A stretch of 33,056 nucleotides of DNA. Origin: Thiobacillus denitrificans. Lineage in GTDB: Bacteria; Pseudomonadota; Gammaproteobacteria; Burkholderiales; Thiobacillaceae. Made by a program: the position numbers and the translations under genes. The stretch is taken from the NCBI GenBank assembly GCA_020725005.1, contig DYFW01000018.1:1-33056 (forward strand), given 5' to 3'. Below, one piece after another: positions 7,364 to 16,621 of the stretch. The notes beneath the pieces were generated by a model that did not search any database, was not told the DNA's origin, and worked only from the letters and a program-made list of their open reading frames with translations. The stretch's first letter is position 1; the number at the start of each line of letters is the position of its first letter.

Positions 7364-7423
7364 CCGATTCCCGGACTGCCGGCGCCGCCAGCCAGGCTTG
7401 CAAGTTCGCGCAAGCCATGGCTA
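7359..7423 (+). other. Two consecutive stem-loops in the leader of the DUF1631/EAL gene
   Basis: Hairpin one: GGCATCCG (7359-7366) pairs with CGGA and TGCC (7372-7380) with a one-base bulge. Hairpin two: AGCCA-GGCTTGC (7390-7401) pairs with GCAAGCC-A-TGGCT (about 7410-7423) with a one-base bulge. Both lie 30-95 bases before the ATG at 7454, which has a poor Shine-Dalgarno sequence. I could not fit this to a known riboswitch consensus. Confidence 0.35.
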
Positions 7424-7453
7424 AGTAGCGCCGACACTCCTCTCGGGCACAAC

Positions 7454-10400
7454 ATGAACCCTCCCTTCGGGCCGGTTGCAAAAGAAAAGCGCCGTCATGC
7501 GCGGAAACCCACCCGGCAGGCTGCGCAACTGCATTTTTCCGATGGCACGGCGTTGCCGGTTGTCATCCAAGACTACTGCCAGGCCGGCCTGTACGCCGCG
7601 CTGGCGGCCGTCCGTACGCCCGAGGCGGCCATACCCGCGCTGGTCGGCGCGCCGGTGACGGTCGCTTTTTCCTCGGGGGGACAGGGGGGCGGGGCGCACC
7701 TCTACCGCCTCGAGGGCTGGGTCGCACGGATCGCGCCGAATGGCGTGGGCATCTTTGTCCCGAGCTTGCCGGCCGTGGCGCTGGAAGCCTTGCACCGTGC
7801 GAGCGTAAGGCTGTCCGAGCCCGACGCGGCGCAGCCCGATCCGCGGCAGGCGTTGGCGCTGCACCAGGAATGCACCAGCCTGTTCCGCAGCTTTCTTGAT
7901 GACGTCATGCAGGAGTTTTTCCTGCAGGCGCTGGAGCGCTTGGCGCAGGCCGGGCAGGAACAGGCGAGTTTTCTCGAGCGCACGCGCTACGACTACGGGG
8001 CGCAGGAGCTGTTGCAGGCGCGTGCGCGCATCGAGGAGGATTTCTTCAACGCCGTGCGCAATCGCCTCCAGTCCATCGGCCCGCTCGCCCAGCATGGCCG
8101 GGAGGCAGCAGTCAGTCGGGGCAGCCTGTCGCTCGTCGAGGAGGCGGAATTCGAGGACTGGCTCAACCTGTCGGCCGTGATCCGGCAGATCGAGCTTGAC
8201 ATCTCGCCGCAGCTCGGCGAATTCGAGCAGCGTTACAGCCGCCTCGTCGGTCGGCCAATCGACCGCAAGAACAACCCCTTTGGCCCGGAAGCCATCGGCC
8301 GTGCCTTCCAGGGCGCGATCCAGGGGCTGGATTTCGCCAACCCCATGCGTGCCGTGCTGTACAAGGCACTGGGACGCGCCGTGTCGAGCCATGCCCCGGC
8401 GCTCTATCGCCAGCTCAACCAGGCGCTGGCGATGCTGCAGCCGCTGCAAGCGTCGTTGCCCCGGGCGCGACCGGAATCGCCGTCCGCGACGGCTGCCGAA
8501 GTGGAGGTGGCGAAACCTGATCTGCTGGAAATCGCCGAGACCCTGAATCAGCTTTACCGTGAGGGTCAGGCTGGCCTGGCGTCCACTCAGGAGAGCGCCG
8601 GGTATAGCCTCGATCGCATCATGGCCACGCTGGGCAGGTCGCCGGGCGTGCGCACGGTGTCGCCTGCGGAGCCGGCCGCCGGTGACATGCAGCAGGCATC
8701 GTCAGCGCCAGGCGTGTTGCAGATGGTCGACAGCCTGCGACAGACGCGGCGCCGACTGGCAGCCGATGAAGCGATGCCGCGGCCAAGTGCGGCGGCTGAT
8801 GACACGGGATATGTAGTCAGCCTCTCCGAACTGCTCGCGACACTGGACAAGCTGCCGCTGTCCGCCGTGCCGAAGCCGGGGGGCGGCGCAGACACGCCGA
8901 CGCTGGTCGAACAGATCGACGCGCGCATCGTGTCGGGCGAGGGCGGGACGAAGCGCCTCGCGCCGGCGCACCGCCAGATCCTCGACACGGCATCGCAGCT
9001 TTTCGGGCAGGCGCGGGCGGATTTCGTGCCGAATTCGGAAGTGGATTCGCTCATCAAGCGCCTGGAGCGCCCGCTGCTCAAGCTCGCTCTGCGCGACACG
9101 CGTTTTCCCGCGACACCCGATCACCCCGCGCGCCAGGTGCTCAACCTCATCGAGCAGTTCGCGGTGGCGGCCGACGACAAGGGCAAGTTCTTCGACGCCA
9201 AGCTGCAGCGTTTTCTGTACCTTCTGGTCGATCGCGTATGCAGTCGCGCGGAAGAGGATCCGGGCGTGTACGACATGGTGCGCGACAGCCTGGCCAAGGT
9301 GCTGCTGCCCATTCTGCAAACGCGCCGCGGCCGGATAGCCCGCATGCAGGAGGCAAGCGAGGGGCGCGAGCGGATCCGTATGGCGCGCGCGCGCGTGAAC
9401 GAGGCGCTCGAGGCGCGTCTCGGCGGGCGCGAGGTGGCAGGCTGGGTGCTGCGACTCCTGGATGCCGGCTGGCGCCAGTATCTCGTCCTGCTGGAAATGC
9501 GCGAAGGCAGGGCGGGCGCGGCCTGGAACGACGCCCAGGCGGTGCTCGACCGCTTGCTTGCCGCGCCCCTGTCCGGCGATGCCGCGACGGCGCTGCTTGG
9601 CGAGATCGAACGTGGCCTGGCCACGGTGAACGTGGACGCCGATCTTCTGGCGGCCTTCATGGACGATCTCGGCGCGAGACTCACCGCGCCAGCAGCCGAT
9701 TCCGCCCGGATAGTCGTGCCGCCGGGCCGCCTGGCGGCGCGGCAAGGCGAATCGCCGGCCCAGGCGCGGCTCGCCGATCGCCTGCGCCTGGGAGACTGGT
9801 GGTCGTTCGACCTGGAAGACGGCGCGGTGCCGATGCAGCTGATCTGGATGAGCCGGCCGTCCTACAGCTGCACCTTCGCCAACCGCTCGGCGACCCGCAG
9901 GCTCGACTACACGCTGGACGAATTGTCCCGGCAGATTCGCGCCGGGCGTGCCCGGCCGGCCAGGGATCTCGACCTGCCGCTGCTCGACCGTTCCGAACAG
10001 GCGCTGTTCGACGCCAGTTTCCGTGAACTGGCCCATGAGGCGCTGCACGATGCGCTCACCGGGCTGCCCAACCGCAAGGGTTTCATGCAGCGTCTACTGC
10101 AACTGCAGGCGCCGGCGGATGCGGGCAGGGTGCACATGGTGGGCGTGATCGAGTTCGACCAGATCCGCCTCATCCAGAATGCCTGCGGCGAGCAGGCGAT
10201 GGAACACCTGATACGCAGCCTCGCCGAGCGTCTCCGCGCCCTGTCGGGTTCGCAGGCGCTCGTCGCCGCCTTCCGCGACGACACGTTCGCCCTGATGCTG
10301 CCCGACTGCAGCCGCACGGATGGCGCCGCCCGGATCGAGCTGCTGCTGGATCAGGTGCGCGACTTTCCGTTTACGCATGGCGCGCATAGCTATCGCATCG

Positions 10401-11326
10401 GCTTTCATCTGGGCCTCGCCGAGTTCGACCCGGACCGGCATGCGGCGACCGAGGCGGTGCGGCGCGCGGATGCCGCCTGTCTCACCGCCAAGTCGCTCGG
10501 ACGCAACCGAATCCAGGTCTACGAACACGACGCCGTGCGCCTGCAGCAGCTCGAATCGCTCATGGGCTGGGCGGGACGCATCGACCGCTACCTGAAGGGG
10601 GAGGGCCTTTTCCTGCGCTGCCAGAAAGTGGTGCCGACCGGCAGCGGCACGTCGCGCAAGCCGTATTGCGAAATACTCCTCGGCGTTGACGATGGTGCCG
10701 GCGGGGCGGTCCCGCCCGACCAATTCATTCCCGCCGTCGAGCACCTGCAGCGCGCGCACGAGCTCGACATCTGGGTCATCGGCGCGGTATTCGACTGGAT
10801 CCGCGACAACCGGCCGGTGTTCGACGCGGTCGGCGAGGTGGCGATCAACCTCTCCGCCCACTCGCTCGGCAGCCCCGAACTCGCGGGGTTCCTGAAGACC
10901 CGGCTCGCGCTGGGTGACGTGCCGGCCGACAAGCTCATGTTCGAGATCACCGAGACCGCGGCGATCCAGAGCTACGGTGCGGCGCAGGAATTCATCCGCG
11001 ACATCCGCCGCTACGGCTGCCGGTTCTCGCTCGACGATTTCGGCAGCGGGTTCACATCCTATTCGCACCTCAGGAACCTGCACGCCGATACGCTCAAGAT
11101 CGATGGCAGTTTCGTCCGGGACATGCTGCAGAACCCGGCCGATTACGCCATGGTCAAGTCGATGAACGACATCGCGCATTCGCTCGGCATGACGACCGTC
11201 GCGGAATATGTCGAATCCCCCGAACTGATCGAGGCGCTGGCAGCGATGGGCGTCGATTACGTGCAAGGATTTGCGGTTCACAGGCCTTGCCGCATGGACG
11301 AACTGGCACGGAGCCTCGCGCCATGA
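7454..11326 (+). CDS. PilZ-DUF1631-GGDEF-EAL cyclic-di-GMP protein
   Basis: A 1290-residue cytoplasmic multidomain protein without membrane segments. Order: PilZ-like domain (about 1-115) with RRHAR at 13-17 and DYCQAG where the consensus is D/N-x-S-x-x-G; DUF1631 (about 125-855), ending in a beta-rich module (LRLGDWWSFDLEDG... LIWMSRPSYSCTFANRSA); GGDEF domain (from DALTGLPNRKG, about 866) whose active-site loop reads RDDTF instead of GGDEF, so cyclase activity is unlikely; EAL domain (about 1040-1285). The EAL residues look intact: E in EIL, N in INLSA, EITET, DDFGSG, LKIDGSF, AEYVE and QG. The simplest reading is a phosphodiesterase with degenerate GGDEF and PilZ sensory parts. I chose the ATG at 7454 because upstream codons do not look conserved. 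Confidence 0.88.
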   Translation: MNPPFGPVAKEKRRHARKPTRQAAQLHFSDGTALPVVIQDYCQAGLYAALAAVRTPEAAIPALVGAPVTVAFSSGGQGGGAHLYRLEGWVARIAPNGVGIFVPSLPAVALEALHRASVRLSEPDAAQPDPRQALALHQECTSLFRSFLDDVMQEFFLQALERLAQAGQEQASFLERTRYDYGAQELLQARARIEEDFFNAVRNRLQSIGPLAQHGREAAVSRGSLSLVEEAEFEDWLNLSAVIRQIELDISPQLGEFEQRYSRLVGRPIDRKNNPFGPEAIGRAFQGAIQGLDFANPMRAVLYKALGRAVSSHAPALYRQLNQALAMLQPLQASLPRARPESPSATAAEVEVAKPDLLEIAETLNQLYREGQAGLASTQESAGYSLDRIMATLGRSPGVRTVSPAEPAAGDMQQASSAPGVLQMVDSLRQTRRRLAADEAMPRPSAAADDTGYVVSLSELLATLDKLPLSAVPKPGGGADTPTLVEQIDARIVSGEGGTKRLAPAHRQILDTASQLFGQARADFVPNSEVDSLIKRLERPLLKLALRDTRFPATPDHPARQVLNLIEQFAVAADDKGKFFDAKLQRFLYLLVDRVCSRAEEDPGVYDMVRDSLAKVLLPILQTRRGRIARMQEASEGRERIRMARARVNEALEARLGGREVAGWVLRLLDAGWRQYLVLLEMREGRAGAAWNDAQAVLDRLLAAPLSGDAATALLGEIERGLATVNVDADLLAAFMDDLGARLTAPAADSARIVVPPGRLAARQGESPAQARLADRLRLGDWWSFDLEDGAVPMQLIWMSRPSYSCTFANRSATRRLDYTLDELSRQIRAGRARPARDLDLPLLDRSEQALFDASFRELAHEALHDALTGLPNRKGFMQRLLQLQAPADAGRVHMVGVIEFDQIRLIQNACGEQAMEHLIRSLAERLRALSGSQALVAAFRDDTFALMLPDCSRTDGAARIELLLDQVRDFPFTHGAHSYRIGFHLGLAEFDPDRHAATEAVRRADAACLTAKSLGRNRIQVYEHDAVRLQQLESLMGWAGRIDRYLKGEGLFLRCQKVVPTGSGTSRKPYCEILLGVDDGAGGAVPPDQFIPAVEHLQRAHELDIWVIGAVFDWIRDNRPVFDAVGEVAINLSAHSLGSPELAGFLKTRLALGDVPADKLMFEITETAAIQSYGAAQEFIRDIRRYGCRFSLDDFGSGFTSYSHLRNLHADTLKIDGSFVRDMLQNPADYAMVKSMNDIAHSLGMTTVAEYVESPELIEALAAMGVDYVQGFAVHRPCRMDELARSLAP

Positions 11327-11351
11327 AAAACGCCGCTCGGCGAGCGGCGTT
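11326..11351 (-). terminator. Rho-independent terminator of tRNA-Thr
   Basis: AACGCCGCTC-loop-GAGCGGCGTT is a 10-bp stem (11329-11338 with 11342-11351). On the minus strand it begins eight bases after the tRNA-Thr CCA and is followed by TTTTT (11330-11326). On the plus strand it lies just after the stop of the DUF1631 gene, preceded by AAAAA but without a T run, so it may act on both transcripts. Confidence 0.75.
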
Positions 11352-11358
11352 CTGGGAA

Positions 11359-11434
11359 TGGTGCCGGCGATCGGATTCGAACTGACGACCTTCGCATTAC
11401 GAATGCGCTGCTCTACCAACTGAGCTACGCCGGC
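11359..11434 (-). tRNA. tRNA-Thr, anticodon CGT
   Basis: A 76-nt cloverleaf with encoded CCA (11361-11359). Acceptor stem GCCGGCG, D arm GCTCAGTTGGTAGAGC, anticodon loop TTCGTAA giving anticodon CGT for the ACG codon, and T loop TTCGAAT. The first half is nearly identical to the E. coli thrW tRNA. Confidence 0.95.
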
Positions 11435-11442
11435 GAAAAAAC

Positions 11443-11455
11443 AGCGCGCATTATA
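11443..11455 (-). promoter_or_regulatory. Promoter -10 element for tRNA-Thr
   Basis: On the minus strand, a perfect TATAAT (11455-11450) is followed by a GC-rich GCGCGC discriminator typical of stable-RNA promoters, 16 bases before the tRNA 5' end. No good -35 is visible; it would fall inside the last codons of gltX. Read-through from gltX is also possible. Confidence 0.55.
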
Positions 11456-11461
11456 GCGAAT

Positions 11462-12868
11462 TCACTCCGGCTTGTGGGCCGGCAGTCCCGCTTTCAGGCG
11501 TTCCAGCACGCGCGCCTTGCCGAGAAGTTCGAGCGTCGCATCGATCGCAGGCGTCTGCGGTTCGCCCGTCACCAGCACGCGCACCGGCATCGCCAGCTTC
11601 GGCATCTTGAGGCCGTGGGCGGCGAGCGTTTCCTTGAACGCGGCGCTGATCGCGGCACGCTCCCAGGCGATGGTCTCGAAACGGCCCGCGAGTTCCTGGA
11701 GCGCCGGCACGACGTCGGCGGTGACGTGCTGCGCCAGCAGTTCCGGCGTCGGATGCAGGGTGCGGTAGAACAGCGTGGCGGCATCGGCCAGCTCCGAGAG
11801 GGTCGCGGCGCGTTCCTTCACCAGCGCGACCACGGCGGTCAACGCTGGCCCGTCGTCGAGGTTGGCGCCGTTGCGGATCAGGAAGGGGCGTGTGAGATCG
11901 GCCAGCCGCGCGTCGTCCGCCACCTTGATGTAGTGCTGGTTGAGCCAGCGCAGTTTTTCCGTGTTGAACTGCGCGGCCGAGGGCGTGATGTGGTCGAGGT
12001 CGAACCATTCGACGAACTGCTGCCGGCTGAATATTTCGGCGTCGCCGTGCGACCAGCCGAGCCGCGCGAGGTAGTTGACCACCGCTTCCGGCAGAAAGCC
12101 ATCCGCGGCGTACTGCATCACCGACACCGCGCCGTGACGCTTGGACAGCTTGGTGCCGTCGTCGCCGAGGATCATCGACAGGTGCGCGTATTGCGGCACG
12201 GTTGCGCCCAGCGCCTTGAGGATGTTGATCTGGCGCGGAGTGTTGTTGACGTGGTCGTCGCCGCGGATGACGTGGGTGATTCTCATGTCCCAGTCGTCGA
12301 CCACCACGCAGAAGTTGTAGGTGGGCGTGCCGTCGGCGCGCGCGATGATGAGATCGTCGAGTTCGGCGTTGGAAAACGTGATCGTGCCCTTGACCAGATC
12401 CTTCCACGCCACCGTGCCGTCGACGGGGTTCCTGAAGCGCACCACCGGCTGCACGCCGGAAGGCGGCGTCGGCAGCGTCTTGCCGGGTTCGGGCCGCCAA
12501 CGCCCGTCGTAGCGGGGTTTCTCGCCGCGCGCGCGCTGCGCCTCGCGCATCGCGTCGAGCTCTTCCGGGCTGCAGTAGCAGTAGTAGGCGTCGCCTTTCG
12601 CCAGCATCTGCTCGATCACTTCCTTGTAGCGATACAGGCGCTTGGTCTGGTAGTACGGGCCTTCGTCGTGGTCGAGCTCGAGCCAGGCCATGCCGTCGAG
12701 GATCGCCTGCACCGCCTCGGGGGTCGAGCGCGCGATGTCGGTGTCCTCGATCCTGAGGATGAACTGGCCGCCGTGATGCCGCGCGAACGCCCACGAAAAC
12801 AGCGCGGTGCGGGCACCGCCGATGTGCAGGTAGCCGGTGGGGGAGGGGGCGAAACGGGTGCGGATCAT
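11462..12868 (-). CDS. gltX: Glutamyl-tRNA synthetase
   Basis: A 468-residue class I synthetase that charges tRNA-Glu. The HIGH motif is LHIGGAR (14-20), and the KMSKS motif is KLSKRHG (240-246). [14 protein letters not shown] at the start and FILRIEDTD (36-44) are standard GltX blocks, and C97YC99S with later residues fits the zinc-binding insert. Length matches bacterial enzymes. The ATG at 12868 puts the catalytic motif at the right distance. Its stop is 27 bases before tRNA-Thr on the same strand. Confidence 0.97.
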   Translation of the reverse strand: MIRTRFAPSPTGYLHIGGARTALFSWAFARHHGGQFILRIEDTDIARSTPEAVQAILDGMAWLELDHDEGPYYQTKRLYRYKEVIEQMLAKGDAYYCYCSPEELDAMREAQRARGEKPRYDGRWRPEPGKTLPTPPSGVQPVVRFRNPVDGTVAWKDLVKGTITFSNAELDDLIIARADGTPTYNFCVVVDDWDMRITHVIRGDDHVNNTPRQINILKALGATVPQYAHLSMILGDDGTKLSKRHGAVSVMQYAADGFLPEAVVNYLARLGWSHGDAEIFSRQQFVEWFDLDHITPSAAQFNTEKLRWLNQHYIKVADDARLADLTRPFLIRNGANLDDGPALTAVVALVKERAATLSELADAATLFYRTLHPTPELLAQHVTADVVPALQELAGRFETIAWERAAISAAFKETLAAHGLKMPKLAMPVRVLVTGEPQTPAIDATLELLGKARVLERLKAGLPAHKPE

Positions 12869-12920
12869 GAGAGGCCGGGCGGGAAAAAGGGGCCATTTTA
12901 CCGGATCGCGGCGCCCGAAA

Positions 12921-12950
12921 TTGACCGGGTGCGGGCGGATATGGTTTAAT
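12921..12950 (+). promoter_or_regulatory. Promoter of tRNA-Val
   Basis: TTGACC (12921-12926) and TTTAAT (12945-12950) with an 18-bp spacer, followed by the GC-rich discriminator GCGCGCC, as usual for growth-rate-controlled stable RNA genes. The expected start is near 12957, about 26 bases before the tRNA. Confidence 0.6.
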
Positions 12951-12982
12951 GCGCGCCGCTGTCCATACCGCGCAGCCCTCGG

Positions 12983-13057
12983 GGGCAGTTAGCTCAGCGG
13001 TAGAGCACTGCCTTCACACGGCAGGGGTCACAAGTTCGAACCTTGTACTGCCCACCA
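12983..13057 (+). tRNA. tRNA-Val, anticodon CAC
   Basis: A 75-nt cloverleaf with encoded CCA. Acceptor stem GGGCAGT/ACTGCCC, anticodon stem CTGCC/GGCAG around loop TTCACAC, giving anticodon CAC for GTG codons, and T arm CAAG-TTCGAAC-CTTG. The 137 bases between it and rhlE hold only a small dyad at 13070-13084. Confidence 0.95.
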
Positions 13058-13194
13058 CCCGAATCCCCGACCTGGCCTCCAGGTACCCGTGTCCGCCAAT
13101 CGACCCGGGTTTTGCAGCGATCTTCCGATCACATCCGTCTGCCTCGATTGGTGTTGCCACAAGCGCAACAGGCCGTCGCAGGAAAAACCTATAC

Positions 13195-14652
<1,458 letters not shown>

Positions 14653-14747
14653 TCCAGGCTTGCCGGTGCCGAAATCCGCAAGAACCGGATTGATGTTGGA
14701 CCAGCGGATCGCCTATCGTGTCTCCCACCACGCCAGTCGATCCGGCC

Positions 14748-15644
14748 ATGAATACCACCAGTCTTGTCCGCCTGCTCCTGTTGTCCGCCATCTGGGGAGC
14801 GTCTTTCCTGTTCATGCGCATCGGTGCGCCCGTGCTCGGGCCCGAGATGCTGGTCTTCGCGCGTGTCCTGCTGGCCGCGATTTTCCTGCTGCTCGTGAGC
14901 CCGGGCTTCGCGGCGTCGCTGCAAACCCGAAACCACTGGCGTCATTACCTGATACTCGGGCTGTTCAATTCGGCACTGCCTTTCTTCCTGCTGGCCCATG
15001 CCGCGCAGACGGTTTCCGCCTCCCTGCTTTCCATACTCAATGCGACTGCCCCGATCTGGGCGGCGCTGATCGGCACGCTCTGGCTGAACGAGCGCATCAC
15101 GGCGAGGGCGCTGACAGGGATGGGGTTCGGCGTCATCGGGGTCGGCGTGCTGGCGGGAATCGAAACGCTTACATTGCCTGGGGGCGGCATCCTGGCGCTT
15201 GCGACGGGACTTGCCGCGCCGCTTTTCTACGGCGTTGCCACACTGTACACACGGTCTGCCCGGTCCGCCGGCCCCAGTGAGAATGCCCATGGCAGCATGT
15301 GGGCTGCAAGCCTGTGGCTGGCACCGCTTGCCCTGTTTGCGCCGCCCCTGCATGGCGAGCCACCGCTGCATGTCCTGCTCGCGGTGGCCGCGCTCGGCAT
15401 CGTGTGCAGCGGCATCGCCTATCTGCTGTATTTCAGGCTGATCTCGGATGTCGGCGCGGTGCCTGCGCTCACCGTGACCTTCCTCATCCCGGTGTTCGGC
15501 ATTCTGTGGGGGCACCTGTTCCTGGACGAACCCGTCGGCTGGCACACCCTGATTGGCGGCCTGATGGTATTGACGGGCACCGCCCTGGTAACCGGCTTCT
15601 CGCCGGCTGCCGCCTGGTCGAGGCCGCGCAGCCATGCCGCCTGA
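14748..15644 (+). CDS. EamA/DMT superfamily transporter
   Basis: A 298-residue inner-membrane protein with about ten hydrophobic helices in two EamA repeats (SAIWGASFLFMRIGAPVLGPEMLVFARVLLAA at the start; GIVCSGIAYLLYFRLISDVGAVPALTVTFLIPVFGILWGHLFLDE in the second half). Members export amino acids or other metabolites; the substrate cannot be told here. I chose the ATG at 14748; a GTG at 14718 in frame would add ten residues before the first helix. The 3' end overlaps the next gene by 11 bp, so the two are probably co-translated. Confidence 0.9.
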   Translation: MNTTSLVRLLLLSAIWGASFLFMRIGAPVLGPEMLVFARVLLAAIFLLLVSPGFAASLQTRNHWRHYLILGLFNSALPFFLLAHAAQTVSASLLSILNATAPIWAALIGTLWLNERITARALTGMGFGVIGVGVLAGIETLTLPGGGILALATGLAAPLFYGVATLYTRSARSAGPSENAHGSMWAASLWLAPLALFAPPLHGEPPLHVLLAVAALGIVCSGIAYLLYFRLISDVGAVPALTVTFLIPVFGILWGHLFLDEPVGWHTLIGGLMVLTGTALVTGFSPAAAWSRPRSHAA

Positions 15645-16581
15645 GACCGACGCCCGGACGCGCCAGTACGCGCTCGTTGCCCGCGCAATCGCCTACATCC
15701 GCGAGAACGCCAGGCAGCAACCCGGCCTGGATCGGATCGCGGCCGCCCTGCACGTCAGTCCGTTCCATCTGCAAAGGCTGTTCGCCGAATGGGCGGGAAT
15801 TTCGCCGAAGCGCTTTCTCCAGTACCTGACCAAGGAGTATGCCAAAGCGCAGTTGCGGGCCTCGCGCGATATGCTGAGCGTGAGCGAAAGCGCCGGGTTG
15901 AGCAGCACCAGCCGTCTGCATGATTTGATGGTGAGCTGCGAGGCGATGACGCCAGGCGAAATCAAGGCGGGCGGCAGGGATCTGGAGATCGCCTACGGAT
16001 TTGCCTGCTCGCCCTTTGGCGAAGCCATAATCGGTTGGACAGGGCGCGGCATTTGCCACTTCGCGTTCTCTGTCGCGGCGCAGGACGCGATGACAGCCGA
16101 ACTCGTGGCCTGCTGGCCCAACGCGAGATTCAGGCGCGACGACGCACAGACCCGGCGCGTCGTGCAGGACATCTTTCCCGCCAGGCCTGGCCGTGGCCGG
16201 GTACACCTCGTACTGCGCGGAACGAACTTCCAGATCAAAGTATGGGAAGCGCTGATCCATACGGAATTCGGGCGTGTAATCTCCTATCAGCAGCTTGCCG
16301 AACGCAGCGGATGTCCCCGCGCACAGCGGGCCGTTGGCACAGCCCTGGCCGCGAATCACATCGCTTTCCTGATCCCGTGCCATCGCGTGATCCGCGAAAG
16401 CGGCGATACCGGGGACTATCGCTGGGGTGCCGATCGCAAGCGTGCGCTGCTGGCCTGGGAGGCGGCAAGAGCCGATCGGCCATGCGAGCCGTCACCAGCA
16501 ATCCAGCGCACGCGTCCGGCCGAACCGGAAACCGGCGTGCGCGCCGCAGCCCGAGCCGACCGGGGGGACGAACCCGGGTAG
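15634..16581 (+). CDS. AraC-HTH plus methylated-DNA-cysteine methyltransferase (short Ada-like)
   Basis: A 315-residue fusion. Residues 15-110 form an AraC-type helix-turn-helix (LDRIAAALHVSPFHLQRLFAEWAGISPKRFLQYL). Residues about 120-275 form the O6-alkylguanine alkyltransferase with active-site LIPCHRVI (Cys249). The zinc-cysteine phosphotriester-sensing domain of E. coli Ada is absent, so this looks like an Ada-like repair protein with a DNA-binding part but not the classic sensor. The last 35 residues are arginine and proline rich and look unstructured. It overlaps the EamA transporter gene. Methyl transfer from O6-methylguanine is a safe inference; regulation of other genes is not. Confidence 0.9.
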   Translation: MPPETDARTRQYALVARAIAYIRENARQQPGLDRIAAALHVSPFHLQRLFAEWAGISPKRFLQYLTKEYAKAQLRASRDMLSVSESAGLSSTSRLHDLMVSCEAMTPGEIKAGGRDLEIAYGFACSPFGEAIIGWTGRGICHFAFSVAAQDAMTAELVACWPNARFRRDDAQTRRVVQDIFPARPGRGRVHLVLRGTNFQIKVWEALIHTEFGRVISYQQLAERSGCPRAQRAVGTALAANHIAFLIPCHRVIRESGDTGDYRWGADRKRALLAWEAARADRPCEPSPAIQRTRPAEPETGVRAAARADRGDEPG

Positions 16582-16621
16582 CGCCGCGAAGCTGCCCCTT
16601 GCCTGTATCCTGAGCCCTGAC

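Noticed and set aside
7300..7453. A GEMM-type cyclic-di-GMP riboswitch before the DUF1631/EAL gene
   Set aside because: The conserved core and tetraloop pattern of GEMM-I could not be aligned by eye; only generic hairpins are supported.
11474..12949. Long plus-strand frame opposite gltX
   Set aside because: Shadow of a certain GltX gene with all motifs on the other strand.
13070..13084. Hairpin ACCTGG-CCT-CCAGGT as terminator of tRNA-Val
   Set aside because: Short stem, no T run; not enough for a terminator call.
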